64,000 nt of DNA from Thamnaconus septentrionalis (lineage: Eukaryota; Chordata; Actinopteri; Tetraodontiformes; Monacanthidae): positions 5,597,489-5,661,488 of the forward strand of contig CM020515.1 of the NCBI GenBank assembly GCA_009823395.1. The letters run 5' to 3'. Positions 1 through 12,436 of the stretch are shown piece by piece (positions within the stretch are counted from its first letter, which is position 1; every line of letters begins with the position of its first letter). The position numbers were made by a program, and so were the translations under genes. The notes beneath the pieces were generated by a model. It saw only the letters and a list, made by a program, of their open reading frames with translations. It ran no database searches and was not told where the DNA came from.

Positions 1-3000
1 CAGGTGGCAGGTGGCAGGTGGCAGGGCACCAATGGGAGCGGTTGGTCACAGGGTGGCCTGTGGAGAGCGCCTGGCTCCTACACCCAAGCGAGGAAGGGGA
101 CGACTGGGAATTATTCCCGCAGTTCAAAAAATAATAATAATAATAATACACACACACACACAAGCATAGACACGCGCGTCTCTAGGCGGTTACAGCAGAG
201 TCAGGAAATCTGGCCGCGGCGGACAGGTGCAAAAAGAACTAGCGGCTTTTCAACGCGACACGGAAATCTGTCTTTCAAACGATGCACAGCACTTGTTAGT
301 GGACCAAAGCACGAGCGGCGAAGTTGTGCATTTTTTTCAAGGGTGGCGCACACTCGCTTTTCTCCCACTTTCCCCCCTCCCGTGTGTCGTTCCTTTAGTG
401 TCGTTTCCTGTGCTCCAATGCCGGAGGGGGGAGAAAGGAATAAAAGAAAGGAGGAGAAGGAAAGACGAGTCTAAGATTCTGGCTTTCCAGGGCTTAAGAT
501 GAAGGAGGTGGATGCACTTGTACGAGGGAGGGTGGGTGGGAGCGAACGGATGCGGTCGGAGTCTCTTTAGCGCCTCCAGGTGGCGGAGGAGGAGAAGGGA
601 GGTGAACGATCTGGCGGCCGGCGGCGGAGAAAAAGGAAATTTTTTTTCAAGCGGCGTGATCCAGTCACAGTTCTTCCTGTTTTTCCTAACTCACACGCAC
701 GGCCCCCCGCCCCCTCCGCCCCGCGCGCACACACACACACACACGCTACTCTGTACATAAATATCTCCTCCAACTGCGTCAGAGATACGTGCTCGCATCA
801 TTGTGCACTCCATTTTTTTGCACTTTTTCTTAGTAAAAAAAAAAAAAAAAAACAACGAAAAAAATTCCATCGAGTGGAGACTCTCGGTCAGCAGGTGTCG
901 GCCATATTGATCGCCAACACCGCGGGGGGGGGGGCAGTTGAGGGGGTGGGGTCATGCATGGCTTACAGTCTTAAACTGCGCAGGGTTTTTTTTTCTTCTT
1001 CCTTTTCCGCGAACCTCGGATCTGCTTCCGCAACCTCACTTGACGTTTTCTTACAAACAAAAACCCGACGGGAAAAAACAAAACAAAACGCTTTTGGGTT
1101 TTTTCCCTCAAAAGATGATACGGTTGTCACGGTTCGGCAAAAGGAAAGAGAGAGAGAGAGAGCGAGAGAGAGAATAAGAGAGCAGTAGCTTTATTTCCTG
1201 CCAGTTACTGTCAACGTGCGGACGATGGGCCCTCACTGGTTGGGGGGCATCCGCTCTTTATGTAGGGATGTTTATTTTACTGCACACTTGCAGGTAGAGG
1301 GCGCCAGAGCTTCGGTCTGCCTGACCATGGTGTAATGACGGCTGTTTTTTTTCTAATAATCAGCAGGCCCAAAGCTGACTGCTTTTAAACCTTGTACATA
1401 AAACGATTGTCTCATGGACTTTATTCCCCCCCGAACACCCCTCCCCCTCCCCTTCGAGACTCTTGACTGTGTCTTTATTAACCCAATACTATTCCTATAT
1501 TTGCCAAATAGTCAATGAGTGCTGTATTTATTCTGATGGTAATAATGCATCTGTTGATTGTGATGTAAAACATTATGCCGGATAGGTCTCTCTCTTTTTT
1601 TTTTTCCTCTAAGGAACAATACTTCTAATGAAACCAATGCAGGGAAATTCAATGGGCAAACTGTGCTTTTCAACGTTTGTTTTGGAAAACAAAAGATATC
1701 TTTTTTTTTTTTTTACGGGCTTTTCTTGTTGTTTCTCTATACATGCACACGGTATGTGTCTGTGCAGAGATGACAGGGCATACTCTTGATTTACCTCATC
1801 AAACACTTCCTGTTTTAAAAAAAAAAAAAAAAAATTGAGCAACAGGCGAGCAGGGCTACAAAGTGGCGCGTTGGGGAAAAGAAACAAAACGAGAGAGCAC
1901 ATCGAGAAGCGGCTCAGTCACGAGACGCTTTTCTTTCTCTCTTTTTTCCCCGCCAAAGTGGCTGAGTCTGCGTCCAAATTAGTAAAAAGACAAACAAAAC
2001 AACTATGGCAGACTGTTATGGGGACTCTCCATCTACAAAGTGTCTTTGGGCTGACGCAGCTTTTGCGATCGTTCGGGTTGTGCTCATAATCGCCGTACTC
2101 TTGAGAAGAAAATAAATGTGGCAATAATACTCTTATAACGTAATGCTTGTTTAATTTCAGTGACGATGTTGTACGTTTAAAAAAAAAAAAGAAAGAAAAA
2201 AAGAAAGAAGACAAAGCTATGATGTTATTGAATAGAAATGCCCCAAAGTCGTTTGTGCTTCCAGTCCAGGTCCTCTGTAGTCTGGGATCCTAATGCATGA
2301 AACTCAAGTACATTTTCTTTCATTTTTCTTGCATATTTTTACACCAAGTGTACTTACGTCTGTGAATCATCACTGAAAAACAAAAACAAAAAAATACATT
2401 GGGATGAGGTTGCTGATGGCGTTGTTGTACAGTTCCGTCGAAGACGACCAAACGGCAGAGCGTCTTTGCTCCGAGCCGACGTTTGGGGCGCCACCCATTT
2501 CTCGTGCAGCTTGACTTTTGGGGTGAACATCGGCTAAAATCGACATCTTTGATCACTGTGTGGATTGTTTCCTCTTTTGCTAAAGATTGATCTATATCTA
2601 GATACACTGGATCAGTCGGGAGTTTTGTGTTTTCTCAATGGACTCTCTGTTCTCCCCGACGGTGTACTATAACACATTTCTCAGCAATGTGTGTGTGGGT
2701 GGGGGCGGGTGGGGGGTTTGGTTTGAAAAACAACAGAAAACAAAAGAAAAATATTTTGCATTGACATTCAGATTTAGCATTAACTGCATTTGGATGTTAT
2801 TGAACCGGTGCAGTTGATAGATGCAAATAGTTTGGTTTATTTTTTAACAAAGTTGAAAATGTTCCACAAAGGACTTTGTAATAGGATCTGGACAGGAGAG
2901 CCTTTTCAATAAATCAAGACCATTGTTAGGACAAAACACAGTATGTAGCAACCTTTCTATTTTCTGCCCAATGACTTTAGATTCCGAATCTTCAAGACGT

Positions 3001-3953
3001 GAAAGTAAATGTGATTGGCAGCACTTCAGATGGGTAGATGGCGCTCTCTTTCGCCACCTGCAGGCTGCTACACCTACAACGCAAGTGTTTCTTTCGTTTT
3101 TCCTCGCGGTTTTTTCATTTGGATTATCTTCTGCCTGCTCGCTCGAATGCGAGTTGGCGCTAATTGTGGGATTCCGCCCCCCTCCCCCAACGTCTATAGC
3201 CTTGAGTTTTTTTTGTCTTAAAATTAAGCATCGTCAGGAAACTTTAAATGATCGATCTAAAAAAAAACAAACCTGAATGTGTTAAGGGACGATTAAAAAA
3301 AATGCAGTTTTAACACTGCCTCTAGGTGGCAGACCTGTGAAAGTGGGCATCACACTAGGGTCTACACTGCTGCCAGGAATTGTTGCCACTTACTTTGGGT
3401 GCATCTCAATTTTTTTTCTTTAAAGTAGCGATGACACGCCTTGATAAAAAATACTTACTGAGAACATTTTTTTTTTTTTACAGATTCTGTTTTTTGTGAT
3501 GTTCTTCTTTGTTTTTATATTTAAAAAAAAAAATGTTGGTTGTATTTGTAGTGTCCTAACCATGTATAGGATACATGCAGCTGAAGTACCATGTCCTAAC
3601 TGTATCTTGTATCATGCATATGAAATAAATTTGGATTTAACAACACGTGAGTTTGACCTTGTCATTGTCACAAAGACGCGGTAGGCAGTATAACAGAATC
3701 GGCTGTGTGTGTGTGTGAGTGGGGGCGGGGGTTGAAATATTCTTCTTATCCTTGAAGCACGTGTGCCACACACAACATGTGATTGTGGGTTGGGTTTTTT
3801 TTTCCCCACACTTTCTCTCACTCCTTTGTTGCCTCCATCCCCGACGCTCATCAGTATTCCAGAGGAGTAGGGGATGTTGCGTAATGATCACATCCACACA
3901 CTGGGGAGCGGCGTTGCGTAACAGCAGCAGCAGCAGCCTCAGAAACCAGCGCT

Positions 3954-3986
<33 letters not shown>

Positions 3987-4486
3987 AATGGAGACTGGGA
4001 TGGGAGGGATGCAGGGGGGGCTCCGGGAATCAGGAGGAGAGTGGATCAAATGGTTGGAAGGATGGATGGAGGGAAAGAGGGAGGGCTGGTGCTGAGGAGA
4101 GCCAGGCTGGGGGAGGGGGAGATGGACAAACAGGACGGCGAAGGGGATGGACCGACGGAGAGCTCAAGGATACGTCGGTGTGCGCTGGGCGGGCGGAGAT
4201 GCGGACGGAGGAGCGGCAGCCGAGGAGAAGCCCGGCCGTGCATGCTAATGCAACAGCCGTGCTACATGTTAGCATGGTACACGCTCGACAAAACCATCCT
4301 CTTCACCACTTTACACTTCACAATGGTGCAAGGAAGCACTTACTTATGTATACGTCAGTATGCAGATAACTGTAAATGGTCCAACTGTTTGAAAGATGCA
4401 AATATCTTGTCCCCCCCCTTCTTTACGCTATAAATATTTTGTTTTATTTCTTTATAATGAATATAATTTTCCTTCTTTTCGCACCA
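1..4486. other. Gene-free stretch, low complexity
   Basis: No open frame here has a recognisable protein or splice structure. The frames that exist are built from A-runs, (CA)n near 148-162 and 729-745, and (GA)n near 1148-1175. Vertebrate poly(A)-signal-like AATAAA occurs several times, for example near 3621. In other vertebrates tef lies next to tob2 in convergent orientation, so part of this stretch could be 3' UTR of an upstream plus-strand gene. That is inference from synteny; no tef coding sequence is visible in the window. Confidence 0.5.
3319..3332 (+). promoter_or_regulatory. CTCF-like motif
   Basis: CCTCTAGGTGGCAG matches the commonly used CTCF core CCASYAGRKGGCRS at 13 of 14 positions by eye. 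A motif match alone does not show binding. Confidence 0.25.
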
Positions 4487-4507
4487 TGCCGTTGTTCATC
4501 GCAGAGC

Positions 4508-4702
4508 CATTCACACACACACACACATGGACAATATAGAATTCCCAATTTACCTTTTGGACCGTGGGAGGAGGCTGGAGAACCTGGAGGGAACCCAGGC
4601 AGACGCAGGAGAACATGCAAACTCCACACAGAAAGGTCCCTGGCCTGGAATTGAACCCACAACCTTCTTACTGCGAGCGCTAACCACTGCGCCGCCATTA
4701 TT
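4508..4702 (-). repeat. tRNA-headed SINE-like repeat, minus strand
   Basis: Read on the minus strand, it begins near 4702 with a head containing GTGGTTAGCGCTC (A-box-like) and GGGTTCAATTCC (B-box-like). It continues with the body GTGTGGAGTTTGCATGTTCTC seen in many fish genomes. It ends in a (CA)n tract. A longer plus-strand relative lies at 40190-40510. The family name is not assigned. Confidence 0.6.
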
Positions 4703-5188
4703 TTTTAATTAATTTAATTTTTCTTCTTTTGGCACGATGCTGGTGTTGTAATTATGCAAATTTATCCAACTTGAAATGATTGAAAGCATTCTATTCAATT
4801 CTATGCTATAAAAAGAAGCGGTCGCCCGTGCAATTAAAATGTAGCTATAGGGTCCGGCGGCGCCCCCTCTGGCCGTAAGCGGGAGGACAGCGCGGAGCGG
4901 AGTGGAGAGAGACGACGGGGGCGGGGCTCTGGAATGATGAAATGTAAAGTAACACCACCTGGCTCGGTCCGGCTGAGGTGCGCCCCTCCCACCTCCCGCT
5001 TCTTTTTGAGGAGCTCATCGTCGCTCTGAATTATTGATCAAACGTCACTCGAGTTTGTTTACTGCAATAACAGGACGGGCCGCGCCCCTCCACCCCCCCA
5101 TCTCTCTTCCCAAACATCAGTCAGAGGCTTCTCACTGTGGGACGCTGCACCTCCTTTGATGTGCAGTATGTTTCTTCGTGCGTTCATC
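4703..5188. other. Non-coding spacer, GC-rich patch
   Basis: No gene is seen. A GC-rich patch at about 4850-5000 contains GGCGCCCCCTCTGGCC and several CpGs but has no exon signature that I can defend. Confidence 0.35.
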
Positions 5189-5420
5189 ACCCATGGATGT
5201 GTCAAAAGAACTGGATACTGGACTGGCAATATGGTGGCCGATTTTTGTCCCCCCAGTGGCCACTCATGGTACTGCAGCAAAAAAAACCCAAAACAAATCC
5301 TATCTGGCCCAAAAAACATTTTCCCCATAGACGACAATGCAAAATAAATAAATAAATAAATAAATCGATGCAAAGCCATATTGCCAGTCCAGTATCCAGT
5401 TCTTACAATACATCCATGGT
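5189..5420. repeat. Inverted repeat, possible fold-back or MITE
   Basis: The left arm at 5189-5234 contains AACTGGATACTGGACTGGCA and the right arm at 5376-5420 is its near-complete reverse complement. The arms are about 45 nt, and the loop of about 140 nt includes an (AAAT)n run. It could be a miniature DNA transposon core or a fold-back element. No target duplication was identified. Confidence 0.6.
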
Positions 5421-8400
5421 ATGCACTGGCTGAGAAACTTCATTCAAATGAATGGGGGGCCACCATAATGGAGTCTGGGGTCCTGGTTTCACCCGTCTTC
5501 GTCTTTTCCCTGAGCGTGCGTGAGCAATGAGACGCCGACACAGTTGGGTTTAATTCCATGCTTATTATTATATTTTTTTTCTCTTTGCCGGTCTGTATTC
5601 TTTTTATTTTTATTACAAACTTAAAAAAGAATCTGATACAATAAGAAACTGCAGTAGTAACTCCCCAATTCCCGATGGGGGAAGCACAGAAAACAGGTCA
5701 TTGCATTTCAGTAGTGAAAGATTCATTACACATCTACAGGGTGTACAGATCGGATACAAAATAGGAAAAATAAAAAATACAGGCAGGAAAGAAAGCACTA
5801 TATTCATAGATCATCTGAACTCTTAATTATATCTATTTTTTTTATCTTAAATGTTAAATTTCACATATAAAATAAACTTCTTTTATGACAATGAAATATT
5901 CCAAAGTGCAAAATAAAATGTACACATTGATATAAGCAAAGGACATCAGAATACAAAATCCTTGTTTTGTTTTTTTTCCTCTTTTGCTGATGTTCAACCC
6001 TGATTCGAAAACAGCCTGCGATTAGCCAACTAGTTCCGTCTCGAAACGTTTCGCTGATAAAGGTCTTCAATTTTCACCCAGCGATCTTTGCGGAGCGGCG
6101 TGGCCCGATTAATTAAGCAATACAAGGTCTGCAGATCTCAAGGAAACAGCGTAGTTAGCCCTCTGTTTACAGCCTTGATAAAAAAAAACGCCGCCAGTAA
6201 AAACCTCACGCATGATCGGAAAAGTGGCTGCGCGTCCGTCCCGCCCGGTGCAACAAACCCCTGGCCGGGGGCCCCGGAAGGGGTCGCGTGGGTCGGAAGT
6301 GTGATCCCTAAACTGGGAGAGGCATCGCTGACCCGTCGTGACATCACAAAAGAAGGTCGTGTTTCAGCACGCGCTTTCGGAAAGGTGGAGTTTCCAAAGG
6401 TGGAGGCCAAAGTAGCAAACGAGGGACTTTTTTTTTTTCTCAACGGAAACATTAGTTGGAGCTCGTCGGCGAAGACTGAACGCTGTGGAAACCCATCAGC
6501 ACGTCAGCCACGAGGACATTTTGAACATGCAGGTGGGTGAAGATCCCCCTCGAGACGTTCCGTCAGCCGCACGCCTTCTCAAACAGGGTTGACCAACATC
6601 AAATCACATTCACAGCACATTCATTTCTTTCGTTCTTCCGAACCAGCCTCCAGTCTATTCAGAACATGAACCTTTTTTTTTCTTTTTTTTTTTTTTTTTT
6701 TTTTTTTAAATTCAGAGTGTAGAGAGGTAGTTAACCCCATTAAATCCTTAAGGGTAATTTGAAGGCCCAATGCATAACATTTAAGTGGATCTATTGGCAC
6801 AAAATGGAGTACATACACGTATGTCTGTTTTCAGATAGAATGTTATTATTAAATTGCATTTTTTTCATATTGTGATGCTATGTATTTGGGCCACACGACA
6901 TCTCCAGTGACCCAGAGGTGGATCCGCTGAGGGTCTGGAGATTTTAACCCAATCACAACTGGTATGAGGGAGAGGTGAGATCAGCAGGTTCGCAATATGC
7001 TTCTTTCGTACCATAAGATGCGACTAAATTTTAGACACTGGGCCTTTAGAAATATGGCGTAACATTGCACTGGTGACAGGTGGGCGTCTGTGTAAGCAAA
7101 GACCGTCGTAATATATGGCTATAGAATCAGGACCAGAGGTTCTGGCTGTTGAATTTGAAACTGAACGGAGAGAAAAAGAAAGATGTGAGAAACAGTTTAA
7201 TACGATCCCTTTAAAATATGGATCCGAAGTGAACGGGTGTAGGAAACTAAAGGAGCGCAAAGATGGACAAGAAAGAAAAGTCGGTCGGATGCGCAGTGCG
7301 AGAAAAAAAACAAAAAACTAGAGGAAGTCGATGAAGTGGGAAATTAATTGTAAAAAAAAAAAAAAAAAGGTGGAGATTTTTTTGGTTTAAGTGTTACTTC
7401 CTGTGGTCGTGGTATCAGAAGAAAGTGACGAGCCATCTTTTCCTGCGCAAGACCCCCCCAACACAACCCTCCCCCCGCCCCACCCAAACCCCCACCCTGT
7501 AAACATTCACTTCTCAAAATCCTCCAAATCCGCCCCGAAGAATGGATACATTTACCCGTCTTGTTGGACAAATGCTGTACAAGGTACAATACACATTCAA
7601 TACTTTATTCTGTACATCTTTATTTTGTCTTAGTTTGCATATATTCATGTTATTTTCTTTTGTTTGAAAAAATAACCTCAGCATGTAAGAAACTAAAGAA
7701 AAAAAATCTGAACATAAGAACTTTTTTTTTTTTCTTTTTTCTTAATATATATATATTTATATAGATATATACAGATTCCTGGACTGGTTACGTCTCTCTC
7801 AATACAAATTGCAAGTGATCGGCTGCAAAAGCAAACAAACAAACAAAAGTATAGAAATATTGTGAATAAATTACAAAACAAAAAGATTTCTCCTCCTCTT
7901 TCCCTCACAATGAGAGCGACGTGTGCTGCCTCGCCAAGTCCCTTCAAAATGAACAGAAAGGGTGGGGTGGGGGGGGGGGGGTTTGCGTGCGTATGACGAG
8001 TCGTCACGTTGCAAAAAGGCTCCTACAAAATTCTTTTTAAAACACTCGGAGAAACGGAAACAAGGTGGGCGGCGTCGCCTCAACGCCGACACTGGCGCCG
8101 CTTTTCCATCTAGAAAGTGTTTCATGACAGCCGAGTTAGAGACGCGCCGTCACCGGAGGCGCAAAAAAACCCACAAAAAAACAAAAACGGGTGTCGGATG
8201 GATGGAATGAACACAGGGGGGGTGACGCCCCCCGGTGGACAAGTTGGAAAGCGGCCGACTTCCGGTGACGGGACGTGAAGGAAGGAAACGTCCGAGGTGG
8301 CGGTGGCGACCGACGTGAAGGGACTGGGTATGCCAGCTTCTCCGTGGAGCACAAAGAGGACTGGGGGAGGGAGGTGGGAGTAAAAGGGGAATGGGGGGGC

Positions 8401-9470
8401 AGGGGTGCCGTGAGCCTTTTGGCTTCGGCCGGCCACTTCAAACTCCAAAAGCGCGTCGTGCTCTGGGTCTTAAAGCGTCCGACCTCGTCCGCGCCAGCGA
8501 AAGCCTGGCCGCCTTTTTCCCTTCCTTCCTTCCTTTCCTTTCCTTTCCTTTCCTTCCTTCCTTCCTTCCTTCCTCCCTCCCTCCTTCCTTCCCTTCCTCT
8601 TCTCTTCTCCTTCACAGCCAAAGTCACGCTAAGCCATTTATCACAATCCCCGCTTGTGCTCAACCGCTGCATCCCATCCCACCCTCCACCCCTTTTGCTG
8701 CCGTTCACCTTCACGCGCACGAGCGCAGCTGATTGGCCGAAGCCCCCCCTCTCTAACCCCTCCCATCACCTCACGTGCGACAGGGCCCTCGCGTTAGCCT
8801 GATGGGGTAAAAACACAGCGGTGCCCAGGGTTTCAAAACTGAGGTATCGCCACAGACAGACGGACGGACTCCCAAAAAAAAAAAAAAAAAATCCACATTC
8901 ATCGATGCGCCTCCCTCCCCACCCCCACCTCTCCGTGTTTTCGTGGCAAGTAGGGCAGAGCAGATTGCGGAGCAAAGCGCTGAGCTCTCCACAGCCGTGC
9001 AGGACTTGGCAAGGTCCCATTTTTTTTTTTTTTTTCCGCTCTCGCCCTCGCCATCCTAACAGCGTGACAGTGCAGAGCAGAGAGGGAGGCTAAATCCATC
9101 GCTGTCGTAAAAGGGCAAAAAAAAAAAAAAAACGGAAAAGAGAGAAAAGAAAAGCGGCACTCGCGCTGACGTCTGACGCAAAGGTAACGTATGTCGGCGG
9201 CAGCGACACCTTCGGACGGTGAGACGGGGCAGTGCGCAGCCCGGTGGCCCGGAGGGACAAAAACGTCTTCGTCGTCTCTGCGTTTTTTTTTTTTTTCCAA
9301 ACTTGGCGGTGAAACTAATTCTGAACTGGGATTAGCGTCGCAACGATCGGTTAGAAAAACAGGAGAAAAAACAAAAAAAAAAAAAAAGGTCTGACGCATC
9401 ACTGTTCCAACACCCACCACCACCACCCACCACAACCTCAAGACCCCCAACCACCATCACAACTCAAGGC
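5421..9470 (-). other. Probable tob2 3' UTR and downstream DNA
   Basis: No coding exon is recognisable. The stretch lies immediately 3' of the tob2 stop on the minus strand and is rich in T/A runs and simple repeats, including (TTCC)n at about 8519-8595. Minus-strand AATAAA signals at 7604-7624 would give a 3' UTR of about 1.85 kb. More distal signals near 5600-5612 would give about 3.9 kb. Which of them is used cannot be told from sequence. Confidence 0.4.
7604..7624 (-). terminator. Candidate poly(A) signals for tob2
   Basis: Two TTTATT hexamers on the plus strand (7604-7609 and 7619-7624) read AATAAA on the minus strand, about 1.85 kb beyond the tob2 stop. They are plausible signals, not proven. 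Confidence 0.3.
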
Positions 9471-10043
9471 TTAGTTGGCCAGCACCACGGGCTGGAAAGA
9501 CTGGCTTGGATATTGCAGGTTGTAGCTTCCCAGACCTTCGACGAACGGTGGCTTCTCCATGTAGGGGATCCCTCCTCCTCCTCCTCCTCCTCCTCCTCCT
9601 CCTCCGCCCTGGACACCCTGGGCGGGGGGCGGGCTGGAGAAGGGGTCGAAGGGGGCGGCGTGGTTGGGCGGCTGGAAGGGCCCGGCGTGCGGAGGCAGCG
9701 GCGGGCGTCGGCGTCAGTAAAGTGGCCGGCGGCGGGCGACCCCGGTAGACGAACTCTTTGGCGTTGGCGAGAGCTGGCTGAGACGGCGGCGCCCAGCGAG
9801 TGCAGCGACAGCGACAGCGGCTTGTGCTTGAGCAGCTCCGGCGTGGGCGGAGCGCGACAGCATCCGGGCGCCGGCGGCAGGACCACGGTGCGGTACCGCC
9901 GCCGCCGCCGCCCGCCGAGCCCACCCCGCTGCACTTCTTCATCTTGGTGGAGCCGAACTTGGTGGCGGCGCGGCTGGCGGTGGTGAAGGTGATGGGCTGG
10001 GGCGGGCGGCCGAGCGCGCGGAGCGGGCGGCTGCGGCGGCGGC

Positions 10044-10082
<39 letters not shown>

Positions 10083-10744
10083 GACGGGGGTAGGGCAGCC
10101 GCCGGGGCGGGGAGGGGTCGAGGTGTTGGAGGAGGGTGGGCGGCCGGGTCCGGGGGCGTGCTGGCGCTGCTGGGGTAGCTGAAGAGGGTGGTGCAGGGCG
10201 GGGTCGGGGAAGCGGGCAGCGGCGGCAGGAGGGCCGGCGACGCCTGGCTGCCCACCGGCACGAAGACCTCGGCCTCCGGGTTGAAGCCCAGACTCTTGGC
10301 CTCCTCCGCCTCTGGGTCGCCCTTGGCCTCCCTGATGGCGCCATCCACCCGGTGGTGGTGCTCGCCGCCTCCGCCGTCACAGCCCAGGCCTGGCGGGTCC
10401 TCCAGGTAGAGGACCTTCACCGCCCCCTTCTCGCCGATCTGGTAGGACACCTCGTACGGGTCGATCCACACGCTGAGCTCCGCCGGCACGTTGGCGCGCA
10501 CCTCCTCCGTGTCCAGGCCGCTCCTCTTGGCGGCCAGCTCCACCACGGGGTCCCGCGGCGCCCCCAGGTGGATGCAGCGGAAGGCCGAGCCCCTGAGCGG
10601 CGCCTCGGGGTACCAGTGGCCCTCGAAGCGAGACACCAGTATCCTCTCCAGCTCCTCGCCGAACAGGTCGGCTCGGCGCCGAGGCAGCTTGTTGTAAAGG
10701 TAGGACACGATGAAGTTGAGCGCGACCTTGACCTCCAGATGCAT
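9471..10744 (-). CDS. tob2: Tob2-like BTG/TOB antiproliferative protein, frame broken
   Basis: Tob proteins link the CCR4-NOT deadenylase to poly(A)-binding protein and restrain proliferation. Seen here: a start at 10742-10744 followed by a well-conserved BTG domain of about 115 residues ([20 protein letters not shown]..., [20 protein letters not shown]). Next come a PAM2-like [10 protein letters not shown], a 12-Gln run (about 10046-10081), ITFTTAS and KFGSTKMKK (about 9934-9996), [14 protein letters not shown], a second PAM2-like ANAKEFVY, and the C-terminus EKPPFVEGL...FQPVVLAN ending in TAA at 9471-9473. LLKHK, STKMKK and FQPVVLAN favour Tob2 over Tob1. These blocks fall in three different frames, needing about four indels, and the span is not a multiple of three. 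The exon is extremely GC-rich and repetitive, so assembly error is likelier than a pseudogene. Single coding exon, as is usual for the family. ACCCAG just before the ATG could be an acceptor for a 5' UTR intron. Confidence 0.88.
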
Positions 10745-11065
10745 CCTGGGTTAAAAGGTCGTCTCGGGCGACGAGGGGGCCGATGGAGGGGACAACCGAC
10801 GAGAGAGGTGTGGCAAGGAGCTTTTTTAGCTTACTGCAGGGTGGAGGATTCTGTTAGTGTCAGCATGGTAAAGGCACCTTGTTGGCAGGGGTTTGGGTCA
10901 GAAAGGTGATTGGTTCAAACTGTAAAAAAAAAAGAAGAAGAAAAAAACAACTGTTATTAAACTTAACTTTTAATATTCTTAATATGATCTGTTGCACCTG
11001 TTTATTGCTATTTTTAATATGTGATGTTTTCTGTTATGTTTTGGTCCTGTATTTTGGAATTTATT

Positions 11066-11112
11066 TTACTGTGAAAGGCGCCCTACAAATAAAATGTATG
11101 ATATTATTAAAT
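11066..11112 (+). repeat. LINE-type 3' tail fragment
   Basis: The pattern GTGAAAGGCGCCCTACAAAT followed by AAAATGTATGATATTATTA resembles the 'calculated-size, n-TATTATTA' 3' ends of fish L2/RTE-like retrotransposons. It is a short fragment only. Confidence 0.35.
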
Positions 11113-12428
11113 TGATATTATTATTAAACTGGCAGCATCCAGAGGAGGGTTTGGAGAATTTCAACCAATCGTTATGGATGCAAAAAGCCTCACCTGCACC
11201 GAGGCTGGAGACAAAAAAAAAGAAATAAAAACAAGACAGCACAAACATCTCATCATGCTGCACAGTCACACTATTGTGTTTCATCTTCAGCAGGAATTAT
11301 GCCAAACTGTCAAAAAGCAGAAAAGGTTGGCTTTTCAATACGCGGCTCGACAAAATCTTTGAAATGTGAGGGAAATTTTTTACTGTAAACTCAAAAAGAT
11401 GAATAATCCAATACAAAAAACAACGTCAAAAAAAAACTTTTCCTAGCAGTGATGGAACAACAGATTGAAAATATTGCTACATCCATCCATCCATCCATCC
11501 ATCCATCCCCTTTTGCAAATGCATACAACAAAAATAGAGATTGCAGCTAAATGATAATGGCAATTCTTTGAATTGGTCAGGGCCAAAATTTACTGTGTCT
11601 GTCTTAAAGGCAGTAAGAAAAAAGAGAAATAGAATTGCAAGGGGTCAGAAATGTATTCTAATGGAAATGCGTCTCACGTTAACATTTTAAATTCAAAATG
11701 AATGAGTTGTTGTTAGCATATTGATAAGATGGGAGGCTACCGAGGGAGAGGAGAGAAAATCAGGACTCACCTGATAAAAATTGTTTCTCAAAAGTAAAGA
11801 CATTTTCTGCTCAGTCACTCCCTTTATTTAGTCACATAATTTGTTCATGCACCCATAGTTTTTTAAAAAAATGAAGATATTTGTGATGGGAGGAACAGAT
11901 GTTGTCTTGTTGGCCTCTCTGCATAAATCCTCTATAATCTGAACGTCATCCCGCGTGGCGCTGCCCGCTTAAATGCTTCCGCGGTCACAGGTCGCGCTCG
12001 GCACCGGACTGACAGAGGGGGTTGATATGTAAAACAAGCCAAAGCGTGGAACGAAACAATGAGAAAAGGCCTCGCGGGATGCACAAAGTCACCCTGCAAA
12101 ATGGCAGGACGGTGGGGGCGACTTGGAGAACAACATTTCCCACTATGCATTGCATGCAATAATCCCCTCCCCTCCCCTCCACCAGCACGCACACACACAC
12201 ACACAAACAATTCACTCACATTCACTCGGCTGCCAGATGGAGACTCGGCTCCTAAGATTAGAAAGACGCCGCTGATTAAAGACAATACCGGCGCTGCTGC
12301 GGGGGGGGAAGAAAGCTGCATGTGCCTGATGGGGAGGGAGACAGTTCAAGACGGGATTTATATTTCTCCGACTGCAGGGAAAAAGGTGACATTGAAGGAT
12401 AACATGGGGGGGGTTGGTTGAAAGGGGC

Positions 12429-12436
12429 TATAAATA
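12429..12436 (+). promoter_or_regulatory. Orphan TATA box
   Basis: GGGGCTATAAATAGGG is a textbook TATA element on the plus strand. Start sites would fall near 12460-12470. The following 150 nt holds a short open stretch without an ATG, and I recognise no gene downstream until aco2 at 15562. Confidence 0.35.

Noticed and set aside
580..1188. 202-residue open frame near the left edge
   Set aside because: Composition follows A-runs, (CA)n and (GA)n. No domain, no splice signals, no codon-usage sign of coding.
8136..9450. Overlapping 170-194-residue frames on both strands
   Set aside because: They run through (TTCC)n, poly-A/T and pyrimidine tracts in the likely tob2 3' UTR.
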